Shown: positions 46,698-59,180 of the stretch, piece by piece
How positions within the stretch are numbered: position 1 is the first letter of the stretch
How the letters are laid out: each line of letters opens with the position of its first letter
From: Albifimbria verrucaria
Taxonomy: Eukaryota; Ascomycota; Sordariomycetes; Hypocreales; Stachybotryaceae
Direction: 5' to 3'
Assembly: GCA_020081605.1 (NCBI GenBank)
Contig: JAHREC010000016.1
Span: 930,001-994,000 of the forward strand
DNA length: 64,000 nt
Notes under the pieces: generated by a model
Told to the model about the DNA's origin: nothing
The model's input: the letters and a program-made list of their open reading frames with translations, nothing else
The model's database searches: none
Made by a program: the position numbers and the translations under genes

Positions 46698-49493
46698 AGG
46701 TTCGCTCAATGGGTCAAGGTCCCGCTTGATGGTGGATGGAGCTGCAAAAGATTTACAAGAGCTTTTGCTAGGCCAATTCTCTTCTCTCATCGATCAGGAG
46801 GGTTGGTTTCTTCTGTTATCCTGACTGGCTTTGCCCACCATCTCATGAGAAAATTCCCGGGACCTGATCTTCAAGAGCTGACTCTTCCTCTCCAGTTTCC
46901 GATGAATGAAGCATCATGATTGGCCTCAGCACCTCCACCGATCGTAAATGCTACCAAGCAGAGAGATCTGTCATGTTCCAAGTTTATGCCCTGATAGGGT
47001 GATGCTAGACCTGTTGAGCAGTCAATCCGTCTTTGAAAATTTGGTGTAACGGGGATAGCTTAAATGTAAAGGGCGCTCGCTGTCTTTCTGGCCCTGGCCC
47101 TGTGGATTTGAAACACCGATCGATCATGACCCAAGATAGAGCAGCAGGTGAACTTCGTCTCTGGGAAGACTGACATGTGGATTTCCGCGCAGTCATGTAT
47201 TTTTTCGTCCTGTATTGATGCCGATTATCTTTCATATGGGGTGTCGAGTTTTCCATCTTGCAATCTCGTTTTGACCATGACTGAATGGACAAGACGGATC
47301 ATGCCGAATAGTTGCACCACGTCCTGCCGCTCCTTTCCTTGCTTAATGCTCATTTGAATGTATTTCTCGCAATCTTGCAATCGCAATGGCTGTGACCCCA
47401 TTCTGCACCAGATCATGGCTCTGAAAGCACTGTGAAACCATACTGCACATTCTGCGAACAATACTTTCTTTCCTCGATCGACGATGTGAAAGAAACTTTC
47501 AAAGCGCTGTGGACCACAAGATGTCAGTTGCCAGCTGGAATTTCGTCCTTTGGAAGCTAATTATAGCAACATAACCACCCTTTCGAGCCGAACGACCCTG
47601 TCGTATCGTTGAATAAGCTCATGGGCTGACAGTTGACTGTGGGTAGCTCAGAGAGTACGTTATTGAGTCCCTGGATCCGGGGTAAATAACCGGGTGCACA
47701 TGATGTGCTATCGATTTACTTTCATATTGGCCAACTATTGTTGGGCCTTGCTTGGAGATGAGATATTCGTGCAACCAACCCGGATAATGTGGTAAACTGG
47801 GCGGTTGCTCAATCCCATCAACTTTCTCTCTTGGTTGGTTTATCCAGGCGATCGTCAATGCTTACAGCATTTGAAGAGAGGTTTGACCGGTTGTTAAAGC
47901 TGGCGACTTGAGTTTGACTGTTCAAACAGACATGCTGCATGAATGAGACTCCGATCGATTATCGAAGTCTAATTGATGATGCTGTACCGTTAATGTCGCT
48001 CAAGAGACACCAAATGGTGCTGTAAGAAGGTTTTGATATGAAGCAAATCCCTGCGTGTTTGCCCAATCAAGGTTCTGTACTGTCATGACCGCCATTGTAT
48101 GGGATCCTTTGTTGAGACTAGGTTGACTGCCAATGACCTGCAATTGAGGTAGACTCGTATGCGCTGCGCTGCGCCGTGCTGTCCAGTAGTATTGTACGGT
48201 ACCAATATTGATCTTGAATGACCGCAGATAACTTCTCATGCTCGTGACAGCCTGCCTAACTGTGCTTCCCCGCGTGAATCAGCAATGATACGGACGTATG
48301 CTGTGTCAGCTTTGGTACTGTACTGTAGTACTGTCCTGTACCTGCCCATAGCGGCGAGCAATCCTGAGCAAGAGCTTGTTGAGAAATGTGAAACAAAGGA
48401 TTTCCCTACGGATTTGAACAAATCACGCGACAGAAAAGATGATGAGTGAAAGGCCGTGGCGCGGTGGCTTGTCGTGACGGTGAGCATCGAGACCAGATGG
48501 CCGCATACTATTGGCCCTAGCGCTGCCACAGCAGCTGGGCCGTACCGCCAACATTTCCCATGTCAAAAGTCCCCATGCTGAATCTGCTTTTGGGCAATGG
48601 GGGTTTCCGCAGGCAATAGAATGGGGGTCTGCAGCTTGGCAAAGGGTGGGATGCACCGAGACCGGCTGCATTATGTACGTCATACGTCAGACTGAGCCTC
48701 AGCATTTGATTGAATCGGTCATTTCTTCTTTTACGAGAGGCCGTATTCGAGCTGGAAGGGTGGCCATCCTTGAGTCGATTTAACCCCAGACTAAATGCTG
48801 ACCCGAGCGTTTAGGCGGAAGGATTTTAGTGAACGGTTATTTCCCAAGCCTCTTTCTGTCTCACGCTACTCAACTACCGTCAATTCATTTCCTTTCTCTG
48901 CTAGTTTATTGGAGAAGCTGCCCAAAAGGTCGTTTGTTGCTACGGCATGACGCTACGTACAAGATCGTTCGGAAAACAAGAAATAATTCCCCAACGACAC
49001 GCAAGCTTTACTCACTCAATTGAGCCAGGTCGGAGACTCAGCTTCCGTTGCGGTCATTGCGTAGAGTTATTATCGAGCATAGTGGTCGTAGTTGTACGTA
49101 GTCATGCAACCCTTTGCGTTACCTTTGTGAGACTCGTCGTATTCCACTCCCATAGAACGGATCAAACGGTGGCACCGCGTGCTTAATAACAAACAATCAT
49201 CTTCCCTCCACAAACCACTAGTTGCCAAGATGATTTTAAACCCAGGATCTCCATGGAGCCATCGGCTGCCGGCCCGGCACTCCTTGTAAAACATGGGGTA
49301 GAAAACAAAAGGCTCACCGCATTCTCGTGATTCTCCGCCCGCTCAACAAGTTGTCGTTGTCCTCCGTGCGGTTTCGACAGACAGCCACTCCCCTTCCCAC
49401 CCACCCTCGTTTCGTTTCGCCAATTTTACCGAGACGCATGGGCTTCCCTTATCTCAATTGAACCAAGCAACCATTCTTTTCAATTGAACAATC
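46698..49493. other. Gene-poor stretch
   Basis: About 2.8 kb between the tRNA and the GH94 gene. Many short ORFs, none conserved-looking. The last 400 bp are promoter of the GH94 gene. Confidence 0.5.
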
Positions 49494-51889
49494 ATGACTA
49501 AACCACTCCTGCAAGCTACGCACGACGGGGAGCGGTACGAGCTTACCGACCCGTCGGCGCTGCCCCAGGCCGGCGGTTTCCTATGGAACCAGAAGATGAT
49601 GATCCAGGCAACATGCCGTGGCTTTGCAACCGCCCAGCACATGCAACCCGAGCCTGCCAAGTACTCGTACGCACCCAACATTGAGGCAAAGACTTTCATG
49701 CAACCGGAGCAGAACTACTACGCCCACCATCCTGGTCGCTTCGTCTACATCAAGGACGATGAGACGAACGAGCTGTTCTCGGCTCCTTTCGAGCCCGTTC
49801 GTGCCAAGCTAGATGACTTCGTCTTCTCCCAAGGCCACAGTGACCTCGTCTGGGTAGCTGAAAAGTTCGGTATCCGCGTCACCTTGAGATTGGCTCTTCC
49901 CACTCATGATGTGAGCGAGCTGTGGACAGTCAATGTGGACAATGTTTCGCAACGTCCCAGAAAGATTAGCGTCTATCCTTACTTTGTCATTGGATACATG
50001 TCCTGGATGAACCAAGGGGCCAAGTATCGCGAAGATCTGGGTGGCGTAGTCGCCAGCTGCATTTCGCCTTACCAAAAGTTGGAGGATTACCCCAAGCAAA
50101 AGTATTTCAAGGACAAGACCTTCTTCCTGTGCGAGAAGGCCCCGATTTCTTGGGAAACTAGACTGCGAAGCTTCGAAGGTGATGGTGGCCTCCATGCTCC
50201 CTCCGCCATCCTTGATGGTCCCAAGCTGAATAACAGCGACGCTGTGTATGAAGCGCCTGCCGCTGTGGTGCAATATAAGGAACTGCTCAAAGCTGGTGAT
50301 AAGCGCGAGTACAGATTCATGTTCGGCCCTGCCTTTGATGACGCCGAGATCAAGACCTTACGCAACAAGTATCTGAGTAAAGAGGGTTTCGCCAAGGCTC
50401 AAAAAGAGTACGAGACATATGTTGCGCAAGGTGCCGGATGTCTGCAGCTAGAGACTCCAGACAAGGATCTTGACAACTTCGTCAACCATTGGTTGCCTCG
50501 CCAAATCTTCTACCATGGAGACGTGAATCGGCTGTCGACGGATCCTCAGACTCGCAACTACCTGCAAGACAACATGGGTATGAGTTACATCAAGCCCAGT
50601 GTCGCCCGAAACGCATTGCTCGTGGCTCTTGGCCAACAAGAGAAGAACGGCTCGATGCCAGATGGCATTCTCCTTACAGAGGAGCGACCCTCAAGTACAT
50701 CAACCAAATTCCTCACACTGATCACTGTGTTTGGCTGCCGGTAGCTCTCGAGGTGTATCTTGCTGAGACCGGAGATTATGACTTGCTGAAAGAAACTATT
50801 GTAAGCAAGAATGGTGACAAGTACACCGTCTTTGAGCGCTTCAGCCGTGCCATGGACTGGCTCTTGCAAGCCCATGACGAGCGCAACCTCAGCTATCTGG
50901 CTCAAGGTGACTGGTGTGACCCCTGAACATGGCAGGCTACAAGGGCAAGGGTGTCTCAGGCTGGCTTACCATTGCGACCGCAGTCGCCGTCAAAATCTGG
51001 GCTGATGTGTGTGAGCAAGTCGGTTCTAGAGACATTGCAAAGCAGTACCGTGAGGGTGTAAAGCGGTTCAACAAGGCTGCCAATGAGCACTTGTGGGATG
51101 GTGATTGGTTTGCTCGCGGTATCACAGATGACAACGTCAAGTTTGGTGTCAAGTCCGATCCCGAGGGCCGCATCTGGCTGAACCCTCAGGCTTGGTCGAT
51201 TCTCAGTGGTGCCGCCTCCAAAGAACAAATCTCTAAGATGCTGTCCGAAGTAGAAGAGCAGCTGGAGACACCATATGGTGTCACCATGTTTGCACCACCC
51301 TACAGTGGCATGCGCGAGGATGTTGGCCGTGTCACGCAAAGTTCCCTGGCTCCGCCGAGAACGGATCTGTGTACAACCACGCTGCTGTTTTCTACATTCA
51401 CAGCTTGTACAGCATCAATGAGGCCGACCGTGCTTACAAAATCTTGCGTCAGCTGATCCCGGGGCCTACCGAGGAGGACTATAAACAGCGTGGGCAGCTG
51501 CCTGTTTTCATCCCCAACTACTACCGTGGCGCGTATCACGAGTATCCACGAACCGCTGGTCGTTCCAGCCAACTGTTCAACACCGGTACCGTGTCGTGGG
51601 CCTACCGCTGCTTTATTGAGGGCCTGTGTGGATTGAAGGGCGACGCTGAAGGATTACTAGTTAACCCTCAGCTACCCTCCCACTGGCAGGGTTTCAAGGT
51701 TACCAGAACCTTCAGGGAGCCAAGTTTGTCATAAATATCCGCAGGGGTAACGTTAAGGAGTCACAGGTGTGGAAGGCAGGAAAGGTGCTGCCTGAAGGCC
51801 GTGTGACGGGGATCCAGGCGGGCAAGTCTTACGAGCTTGAGGTGATCGTTCCAGAAAAGCCTCAAGGCTTGGTTTCTCGCGCAAAATAG
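49494..51889 (+). CDS. GH94-family phosphorylase (possible cellobionic acid phosphorylase)
   Basis: An intronless gene of about 799 residues. The N-terminal beta-sandwich part has [20 protein letters not shown] and [14 protein letters not shown] [10 protein letters not shown]. The helical catalytic part shows [52 protein letters not shown], the [20 protein letters not shown] block (general-acid Asp of GH94, GDW.D) and [15 protein letters not shown]94 enzymes split beta-linked disaccharides with phosphate. The fungal members characterised to my knowledge act on cellobionic acid; the exact substrate here is inference. No signal peptide, so intracellular. Four one-base losses break it (near 50682, 50922, 51339, 51713), each restored by lengthening a short run or adding one base. 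Stop TAG is at 51887-51889. Confidence 0.85.
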
Positions 51890-52264
51890 ACAGTACGGTG
51901 CAATGCACATGGCCTGATGGACAGGTAAGAAACTTATCTTCGAACAGAAGCTCTGGAAGGGAGGTAAATTTGCTTTAGTAACGCTTTGGCGGTAATGTGT
52001 TCTCTTCCAGTTGCGAGGAAACTTAGATGAAATAAGCGATTGGGTGGAACTTTCGATGCATTTGCAACTATGAAGCCAACAGAAATGTTGAGCACTAGCT
52101 AGAATGAATTATATGATGACATCGTCTTCAAGTCCCACTGTCTTCAAAGTTATTCGCTAACCCTACGGTGCCTAGCAAGACTGGCACAGAGGCTATAACT
52201 ACCCCCATTCCTAGCACATTTCAAATTATGAGTACTGTAACTAGAGCTTATGCATGCAGACCAC
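51890..52264. other. Convergent intergenic stretch
   Basis: About 370 bp between the ends of the GH94 and hydrophobin genes. Nothing recognised. Confidence 0.5.
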
Positions 52265-52665
52265 CTAGTTGCGGACGCCAATGGGGTCCTGGCACAGAAG
52301 ACCGATGCCCTATAAAGTAGGTAAGAATGGATTCGATGATAAAATGAGTCTCTGTTTGCTTACAAGAAGGACAATGGTGCAGCATTTGGGCGCTTTGTCT
52401 CTGCAGATAGTTGTGAACTCCCGAGGGCCGTTGGGATAATCACGGGCTATCATCACCGTCAGTATAAATTAGCAGTGATAGATTATAGACTTGACTCACG
52501 ATTCTTGCATTGAAGTAGTGCGACGTCAGCGACACTCGTCTCGCAGCACTGGGCTTGACCATAAAGAAGGTTGCCTGGGCAAGGCTGGCTTTGCCGAGCC
52601 TCCAGATCAGGAGCAGGCACGGCCAAAGCGGTAGCAACCAGGGTGGCGAGGGTGAAGAACTTCAT
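52265..52665 (-). CDS. Class II hydrophobin
   Basis: Three exons on the minus strand (52665-52500, 52446-52364, 52309-52265) with 53- and 54-bp introns give 97 residues without any frame error. A signal peptide (MKFFTLATLVATALAVPAP) is followed by a short acidic pro-like segment ending EARQ. Eight cysteines follow the class II order C, x10, CC, x11, C, x16, C, x6, CC, x10, C. Exon 1 holds the first four, exon 2 the next three, exon 3 the last. The protein is secreted and self-assembles at air-water or hydrophobic surfaces to coat hyphae and spores. Class II with this spacing is typical of Sordariomycetes. The C5-C6 gap of six residues is shorter than the commonest eight. Confidence 0.96.
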
Positions 52666-55122
52666 TTTGGGAAGGGAGAAGTAATTATGATGTGGACTAG
52701 TGAGTGGCAGCTTGATGATGAGGAAGTGAGAGCTCGAAATGATGAGGAGTGAGGAATAGCTTTTTCCAGCAAGCCGGGAGTCACAGGTGCTATTTATAAT
52801 TAATAACAGCATAGGTTCGTAATGGCATTTCCATGCGTAAGAACTTAACGGTCGAAGCATTTCCTGGTATCTCAAACATAATTCCCTTCTCTCGTGCTTC
52901 TAACTGTGAGACATTACCGAAAACATCACAAGCGGAGGATGAATATATGCCCTTTGTTTCACCTACCCGGACGGTCGCTCGGAACACTTGGAGGGCAGTC
53001 CTATGATCTTCCCTTATGACATCGCTTGCAGACATTTTCTCAAGGGTCTGTAGTGAGCAGCAGGGCTGCTACTGAAATGAATGAGACATTCAGGGCAATG
53101 GTGTGAAGCAAGCGAAACTCGAATGCCCGATACTTGGGCGACCTGCTTCATATTTGAGCTGTAAACTTTTATGTGAATTCAAGGCAGAGTATACATCACA
53201 GTTGTCTCCATGAATAGTTCAAGTATGTTGTATCATTGTGAAGGAACCAGTAAAGCGAATTGCCAATCGGTATGCGACCCTGAGACGTTGCTGAGAAGTT
53301 AGTCTCACCTACTCAGACAAGACCCTCCGCAGCCGCGTAGAAATGGAGTCTAGAATGTCTCTTTTTGGAACACTGCTGATTTGCGTTCTCCATCCAACCA
53401 ATATTTACGCAGCCGGGCATTGTTTTCTTTATATCCGATCCCTTGTGTTGATCAGTCGAGGGCGTCCACGACAGGTTGGCCACAAGGAGAGAGCTGAGAT
53501 GTCCCATTCTTGAGAATTCGTAGTCTAAGAATGGGCCGTTATCCAGCGAAGAGGAAGGGATACTGCGGGGAGATTAGCCACATCTCTCCGAATGCAAGGA
53601 ATGATATCACTCCATCAGTACAGAGTCTCAAAGGGTTGCTCCAAACATCCAGCTTTGCACTAGCTATACATAGGCAAGCGTCTATCACCTGATATTCCAC
53701 AAGCTAGCGAATTCTACGCTGCAGATCGAAATAATCGAGGTCATCATGGAAAAAGCCTCCAGTGGTTTCAGTTGTATCGGCCGAAAATTCCTGCCCAATC
53801 CCAACGATGCGAAATGAAACATGATGTTGTCCTCAATTCCGGATCTTCGGGTTAAGTAATGCTCGCCTTTAGCCGCCCTGACCGGGAAACATAGGGGTGG
53901 TGAGATTGTTCTGTTATATACTCCCTGTTCGAAGTGAAGCATGAATAGCACATTTACTGAGCTGAGTAGACTAATCCATGGTTCAGGTGTTGCTTCAAAG
54001 CGTACTGATGCGCCACCCCAATACTTCTCGCTAAGAAATTGCAACATGTACCACTAGACGTCCTGTAGTCGAAAGAATAAAATGGATGACTGATTGACAA
54101 AGAATGAAAAGCGGGCGGAGAATTGCCACGTTGTGTATCTGAATGCAATGCCACATACGTTTCAGTCTACCTCCCCTGACACGGCGTTTTGTCAGTCACC
54201 CCTTGCCTTGATTCTGGTTCCATGTTTGGGATTTATTTAAGAATAGGAAGGGACTGAGTCAGAGACGACACATAGGCAAATTAAAGAACGAAAGAAGGGC
54301 ACAATAACCTAGAAAGAGTCAATTCATGTGAACAGGAGACAAAAGACATAAGGAGGGGGTTTTAGGATGAAGGGCATTCTAAACATTCGTAAGAGTAACC
54401 AAAAGTCGTGGTATTTTGCGGTTTCCGATTCTTCTTTGGGATATACTCCTGTTACTGGACATACTCTCACTTAGCAGTCGGGTTGGTGATAGCACTCGTC
54501 GTGTCGTGGTTCTACCAAGCAAATCCAAGGAATTGAAATAATTCAGGCTGGGGCCAGCTTGCGTGATTACTTGAAAGTTCCCCGGCCAGCCCAAGGATCT
54601 TGACATTAGGCATGCTGCCTGCTGCGAGAGCGACCGCAATTTATGCAATCACGATATCCATACAAACGAAATGTCAAGGCCAAACTTGGGCCCAAAATCA
54701 AGTCCACGGGTTAATTCTCAGCTATATCAATTCAGTAAAGACATCGAAAAACATTATTTAAACTTGCTCTGAGCAATTCGGCATGCCCCAACTCCCTTGC
54801 TTGCTATAACAGCCCTCCACAGAACACCAAATGAAAGCATGATTCGCGAGACCGAACTTCCCGAAACTCCCAGCGCAGACCAAAATTCGCTAGGCCAAAA
54901 CAAGACAACACAATGTGTTCGTGTATCATCCCATAAAGCAAGTGAAGCTGTAATAGCAAGCTTCATCTCTCGTCAACACTACAAAAGAGAGTGCCTAACT
55001 CGCTCGCCACAGTCTTCTGAGCTGTTCCATGGCAGGTTTGATATTTACATCAAACGGCAGCAGCCATAATCATCTCCACCGGGACATTTGTCTAAATTGG
55101 TGGCAACGTTAGTGACTTAATC
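52666..55122. other. Gene-poor stretch upstream of hydrophobin
   Basis: About 2.5 kb. It includes the hydrophobin promoter with a TATA box at 52791. ORFs at 53685-54047 and 54379-54648 have no recognisable content. Confidence 0.5.
52791..52798 (-). promoter_or_regulatory. TATA box of the hydrophobin gene
   Basis: TATAAATA on the minus strand, 126 bp before the ATG at 52665. Confidence 0.45.
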
Positions 55123-55441
55123 CTAGCAGAAGCCTCTGGATGACCTACTGGAGACCCATTTCGGGCACATGTTGCTTCTCCAACTGCAGTATGAGGTGCC
55201 TTCGCAAGGATTGACATCGGCTGATTCCTCCAACCCGAGCAGACAGCACTTTATGCTATCGTTATCGAACGGGCAAGCGCCATTCTTGGTAACGCCGTTG
55301 CGATCTTTGCAGTTGGATATGGGCATGCAGATGCCGTGGGTCCCCAAAGCCCAGTGGCTTTTTCACCAGTGCAGTGGCCATTCAACGCCCCCAGAACAGT
55401 GCAGGGAATGCAGCGAGGAAGATGGGGATAGTAAGACGCAT
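55123..55441 (-). CDS. Small secreted Cys-rich protein (frame broken)
   Basis: The ATG at 55441 begins a signal peptide (MRLTIPIFLAAFPALF). With two one-base losses corrected (near 55392 and 55345) the frame runs to TAG at 55125-55123, giving 106 residues. The mature part has ten cysteines, including HGICMPISNCKDRNG, GACPFD...IKCC, and CEGTSYCSWRSNMC. The block G-C-x5-C..G-x-CP..-CC matches a small Cys domain found alone or beside lysozyme-like domains in fungal secreted proteins. A role as a secreted effector, inhibitor or carbohydrate-binding module is possible but unproven. I see no intron. Confidence 0.68.
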
Positions 55442-56537
55442 TGTTGTGGCGGTGGGGAACCTTGTGATGTCTTGTGCTAGTCTTCACGTCAGAATAAGGG
55501 ATGAAGCTTCTTTATTGAGTCGAGGAGTAAGGAGTCAATCATCAATCCTACGCGAGCTGCCAGAGACCCAATCAAATGGCTGAGCGGCACAAAGTTCGTC
55601 CGCATCATTTTCTCTTAACCCCTGTAGCCTTGTCTGGTCTCAGCCGCTGCAGGCATCCCAGTGTCTCTTCACCAAGCTCATTTCTGAAGACGAACTTCGA
55701 GATCTTTGCTTCAAAATCGGATGCAGTGTGTCCAACTATATGATGTGGGTATGGCTTTTGTAAGTCCTTAACAACGGACCCAGTTGGCCTCACCGCTGAC
55801 CAAAACGTGGCTTGAAGATCGTTTTTGTTGTAAACAAGGGTAATATTCAGCTTTCAAGCTAGTGCAAAGCACTTCCAATTGTCAGAAAGTTGCCCCGCTA
55901 CTGTCTCCTCTTTGAGCGTCGGGACCAAAGACGATTTGTGCTGGGGACATGGTCCACTACTAACCTAACTTATCATTCACAACTACAAAGCTACAGTAGA
56001 TGATCATAATCCCAGCAGTTGATCCAATTCAATATTAGGGAGCGTCAATGCCACTCTCCTATCGTAACCTCGCAATGCAACATCGGAACGTGATGTAGTG
56101 GGAGCTGGCGCTTGATGCTAGGTGCAGTCATGTTTGTGGAACGGCACTTCATTAGCCAAGATGCTTTGGTTCAATCTTTCACAGATCTGATACTGTAGTT
56201 TTAGGCAAAACTTTAGAGTAGGGAGCTAGGGGCGCTAACTATACTCTAATAGTCAAAGTGACCAATCCTCAGGATCTACAGTCATATCGCGCATGCCAGT
56301 TCAGGCTCAGTGCGCTATACAATTTGAGTTATACTATTGCTTCACTACCTACGTCACTTGTAAATCGTGACTCTCCGCTTGCTGTGTTTTGCTTAATTAT
56401 TTGACTTTTCTCCTTTGAGTATTCATACAATCTTTGAACTTCAATTCAAAACCCACACTCATCTCAACTTGTTATTCACCCTAATTCCAGACTATACCAA
56501 CTGCACTGTTGAATGACTGCTTCTTTGAGCAATCTAC
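55442..56537. other. Intergenic stretch with one doubtful minus-strand ORF
   Basis: About 1.1 kb. A minus-strand frame ending at 55605 (PTGSVVKDLQKPYPHH..., about 75 residues counted from 55835) has normal composition and could be the last exon of an undetected gene, but no start or family is visible. Confidence 0.35.
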
Positions 56538-57619
56538 ATGATGGCATATGTCAGTGTTGACTTGCTAGAGCTCGCCCAAAACCCCAACTATTTCGCAAGC
56601 TTAGCAGCTACAAATATCAGCGAGCCAGCTATATCCCTCTTAAGTTACAACCCCGATTTCGAAACGTTACTAGGACCGGACGCTAGAGCTCGAAAGATTG
56701 CAGATCTTGAATGGGAAGCCTTTCATGAAGCTGGAATATATAATAAAAAGGATAACTCACTCTACATAACTTCAAACTACCAAAGCCTCGATGACAACAT
56801 AAACATAACCGTGGTATCTTTAGATGACTACAGCATTCGAAGCACTCAGTTTCCCAAAGTATCAGAGGCAAACGGTGGCACGTCTTATTACCCTCCAGGA
56901 GCTGACCAGTCTGTGACTCCACCGCAGCAGATTTACTGTGATGAGGGCGATTTTGAAAACTTCTCACAACTTGTTGCCGTTGATCCCAACACAAACACTT
57001 CAGAAGTCTTATTGACAAGCTTTTACGGACGAAATTTCTCGTCATTAAACGATGCTCGTCAGCATCCTGAAACTGGAGACCTGTGGTTCACCGATGCTGC
57101 ATATGGCTACTTTCAGAACTTCCGGCCGGAGCCTGTTATTCCCAGCAAGTATACCGTTTTGAACCAGCAACAGGTGGCTTGCAGGTAGTTGTAGATGGAT
57201 TCGTGCAGCCCAATGGACTGGAATTCTCACCAGATTTGAGAACCCTCTATGTCACGGATACCGGTGCTGCCGGATTTGATCGCAATTTGACAAGACCTGC
57301 AACCATTTATGCTTATGATGTATACTCAGGCAACCGTTTGGGTTATCGACGGACTTTTGCATACGTCGACGATGGAATTCCGGATGGCATACACTGCGAC
57401 ACGCAAGGCAATGTTTGGGTTGGGGCTGGGGGTGGCATTCATATTTTCAACAGCGACGGCATCTTATTGGGGAAGATATTTATTGGCGAGACAAGCAATA
57501 ACTTTGCTTTTGCACCTGGCAAGGTTTTCGTATTTTCCAACTCCCGACTTTGGGTTGTAGAGAATATCCAAGCGCAGGGACGAGAGGTATGCAAGGATTT
57601 TGGAGTCGGCTGTGATTAA
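56538..57619 (+). CDS. SMP-30/gluconolactonase-type beta-propeller lactonase
   Basis: The ORF from 56538 (MMAYVSVDLLELAQ) lacks a signal peptide and may miss an upstream exon. The six-bladed propeller pattern is clear: EWEAFHEAGIYNKKDNSLYI (metal-binding Glu region), NDARQHPETGDLWFTD (metal-binding Asn), GFVQPNGLEFSPD and LYVTDTG, then GIPDGIHCDTQGNVWVG (catalytic Asp). The family binds one divalent metal and opens lactones. One C missing from the CCC run near 57142 breaks the frame between YGYFQNFRPEPVIP and QQVYRFEPATGG. The product is about 360 residues and stops at 57617-57619. Role in sugar-acid or aromatic lactone breakdown is inference. Confidence 0.85.
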
Positions 57620-59180
57620 ATACCTGCCTACCTACGACACGTCCGAGCACTTATTCTGACCAGGACTTGATAAGAAACGGCCAAAGCACAGATCTCCTAA
57701 AATCTACGAATTAATGTTCCCTGTGCTCTTCCGGCTTCCGGTTCCAACATCCTTTGCTGTAGCGTCTGAGAACGAGGGGTATTTTATGATGTATGGAGGT
57801 TGACTCGGCTCAATCTAGGCCGGGTTGAAAGAGAACAACCATCGACCCTGGATTTAAAACAAGCCAAAACCCGGTGGCTGGCATCTTGCTCTGCTTCATG
57901 CAAGCTATAACTTTACAATTGCAATTTCGAACCGAGCATCGTCTCGGATGTCATGCATCGGTCCGCGCCGAATTTACTTTAAAAGAGCTAGCTAGCTATG
58001 CAGTATTCTTTCTAAATATTACCGAGTTTTCGGCTATGGTCATTTGAAATGGATAGGTTTCATCCAGACTTCCTTTTGACGGGACCCCAATTAGCTGTGC
58101 TCTACTAAAACAGATAGAGGAGCCACTGAAAGGCCGATGGTCACTGATTGATTGCTCATTCATTCTTGAATATTATACACTGGCAACAGTGTGATTAGAC
58201 ATATATCTTTACCCATTCTTCAAGAATTCATTGATTCATCATCATGCGTATTATGATAAGTCTCTCAAATGCTCGCACTAATGCCACAAGTGCTGCTTCA
58301 GTTATTTAACACCGTTTAACAGCCACATGTCGAGCACCACTACTTCGATATCTGACTACAGCTCACACCATCCGCTATGAGGATTTTGACCTTAGTCGAG
58401 TCTGCCACGTGCAGGGGACAGGACAATATTCAAAATCAGGATAATTGGCACGACCTAAGTTCGCTATACAAACTAATGAACCTTGGCTTGGCTCACCCAT
58501 CCGCAGGTCATACAGCCAAGACACTTCCAGATCAAAAGTCTGAGCCTTTAGCTGCATGCCGCAGGAACTGTCCAGTGGGCGAGCCGTCGTAGTATAAGAG
58601 TAAAATACCCTAACTTAAAGGAGGCAAAGACAACACATTTGATTCGCTTGCTCTCTCATTCCGCTATGTTATTCTTAACGACAAGATTGCCAAAGCAAGT
58701 AGAAAAGATTCGATATAGATGGAAAGGTCTTCATCAATACTAAATTGTGATACCCGACAATGGTCCTAAGGATCACTGGCAGTACTCGCTATCATCACTA
58801 GCCCTCCGTTCAAGATTCACCGGAGATTCAAGCTTCAACCAGCGACTGATTCCACCGACTGCATGTCAAGTCCGAATTTGAGTTTATTTCTACATTGAAC
58901 AGTCCATTGACACTTGATCATGCTACATTGAGGTTCTTGCCATATTTACCTTTACTCGCCGGGGACAAGCATCTAGACGCCAAACTTAGCTTCATGAGCT
59001 TAGATCTGTTGATGACGCTCACATCTAGAAAGTATTCAGTTGCTAGATGGTGCTCCAGCCATCCGTCGTGGAGAATGGCTATAAAAATGAACAACTCCCC
59101 GGAGCATCAGTTTGGTACATCATCCATTCCAACATTTCAGACCTGGACTTCTAGCTCTTGGTTATTTCACGTCAGCTACA
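57620..59180. other. Gene-poor stretch before the Kex2-repeat gene
   Basis: About 1.5 kb. Short ORFs only. The right end carries a TATA box at 59080. Confidence 0.5.
59080..59087 (+). promoter_or_regulatory. TATA box of the Kex2-repeat gene
   Basis: TATAAAAA lies 101 bp before the ATG at 59181 and favours that start over the longer in-frame ORF from 59112, which would begin too close to it and would bury the signal peptide. Confidence 0.45.
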
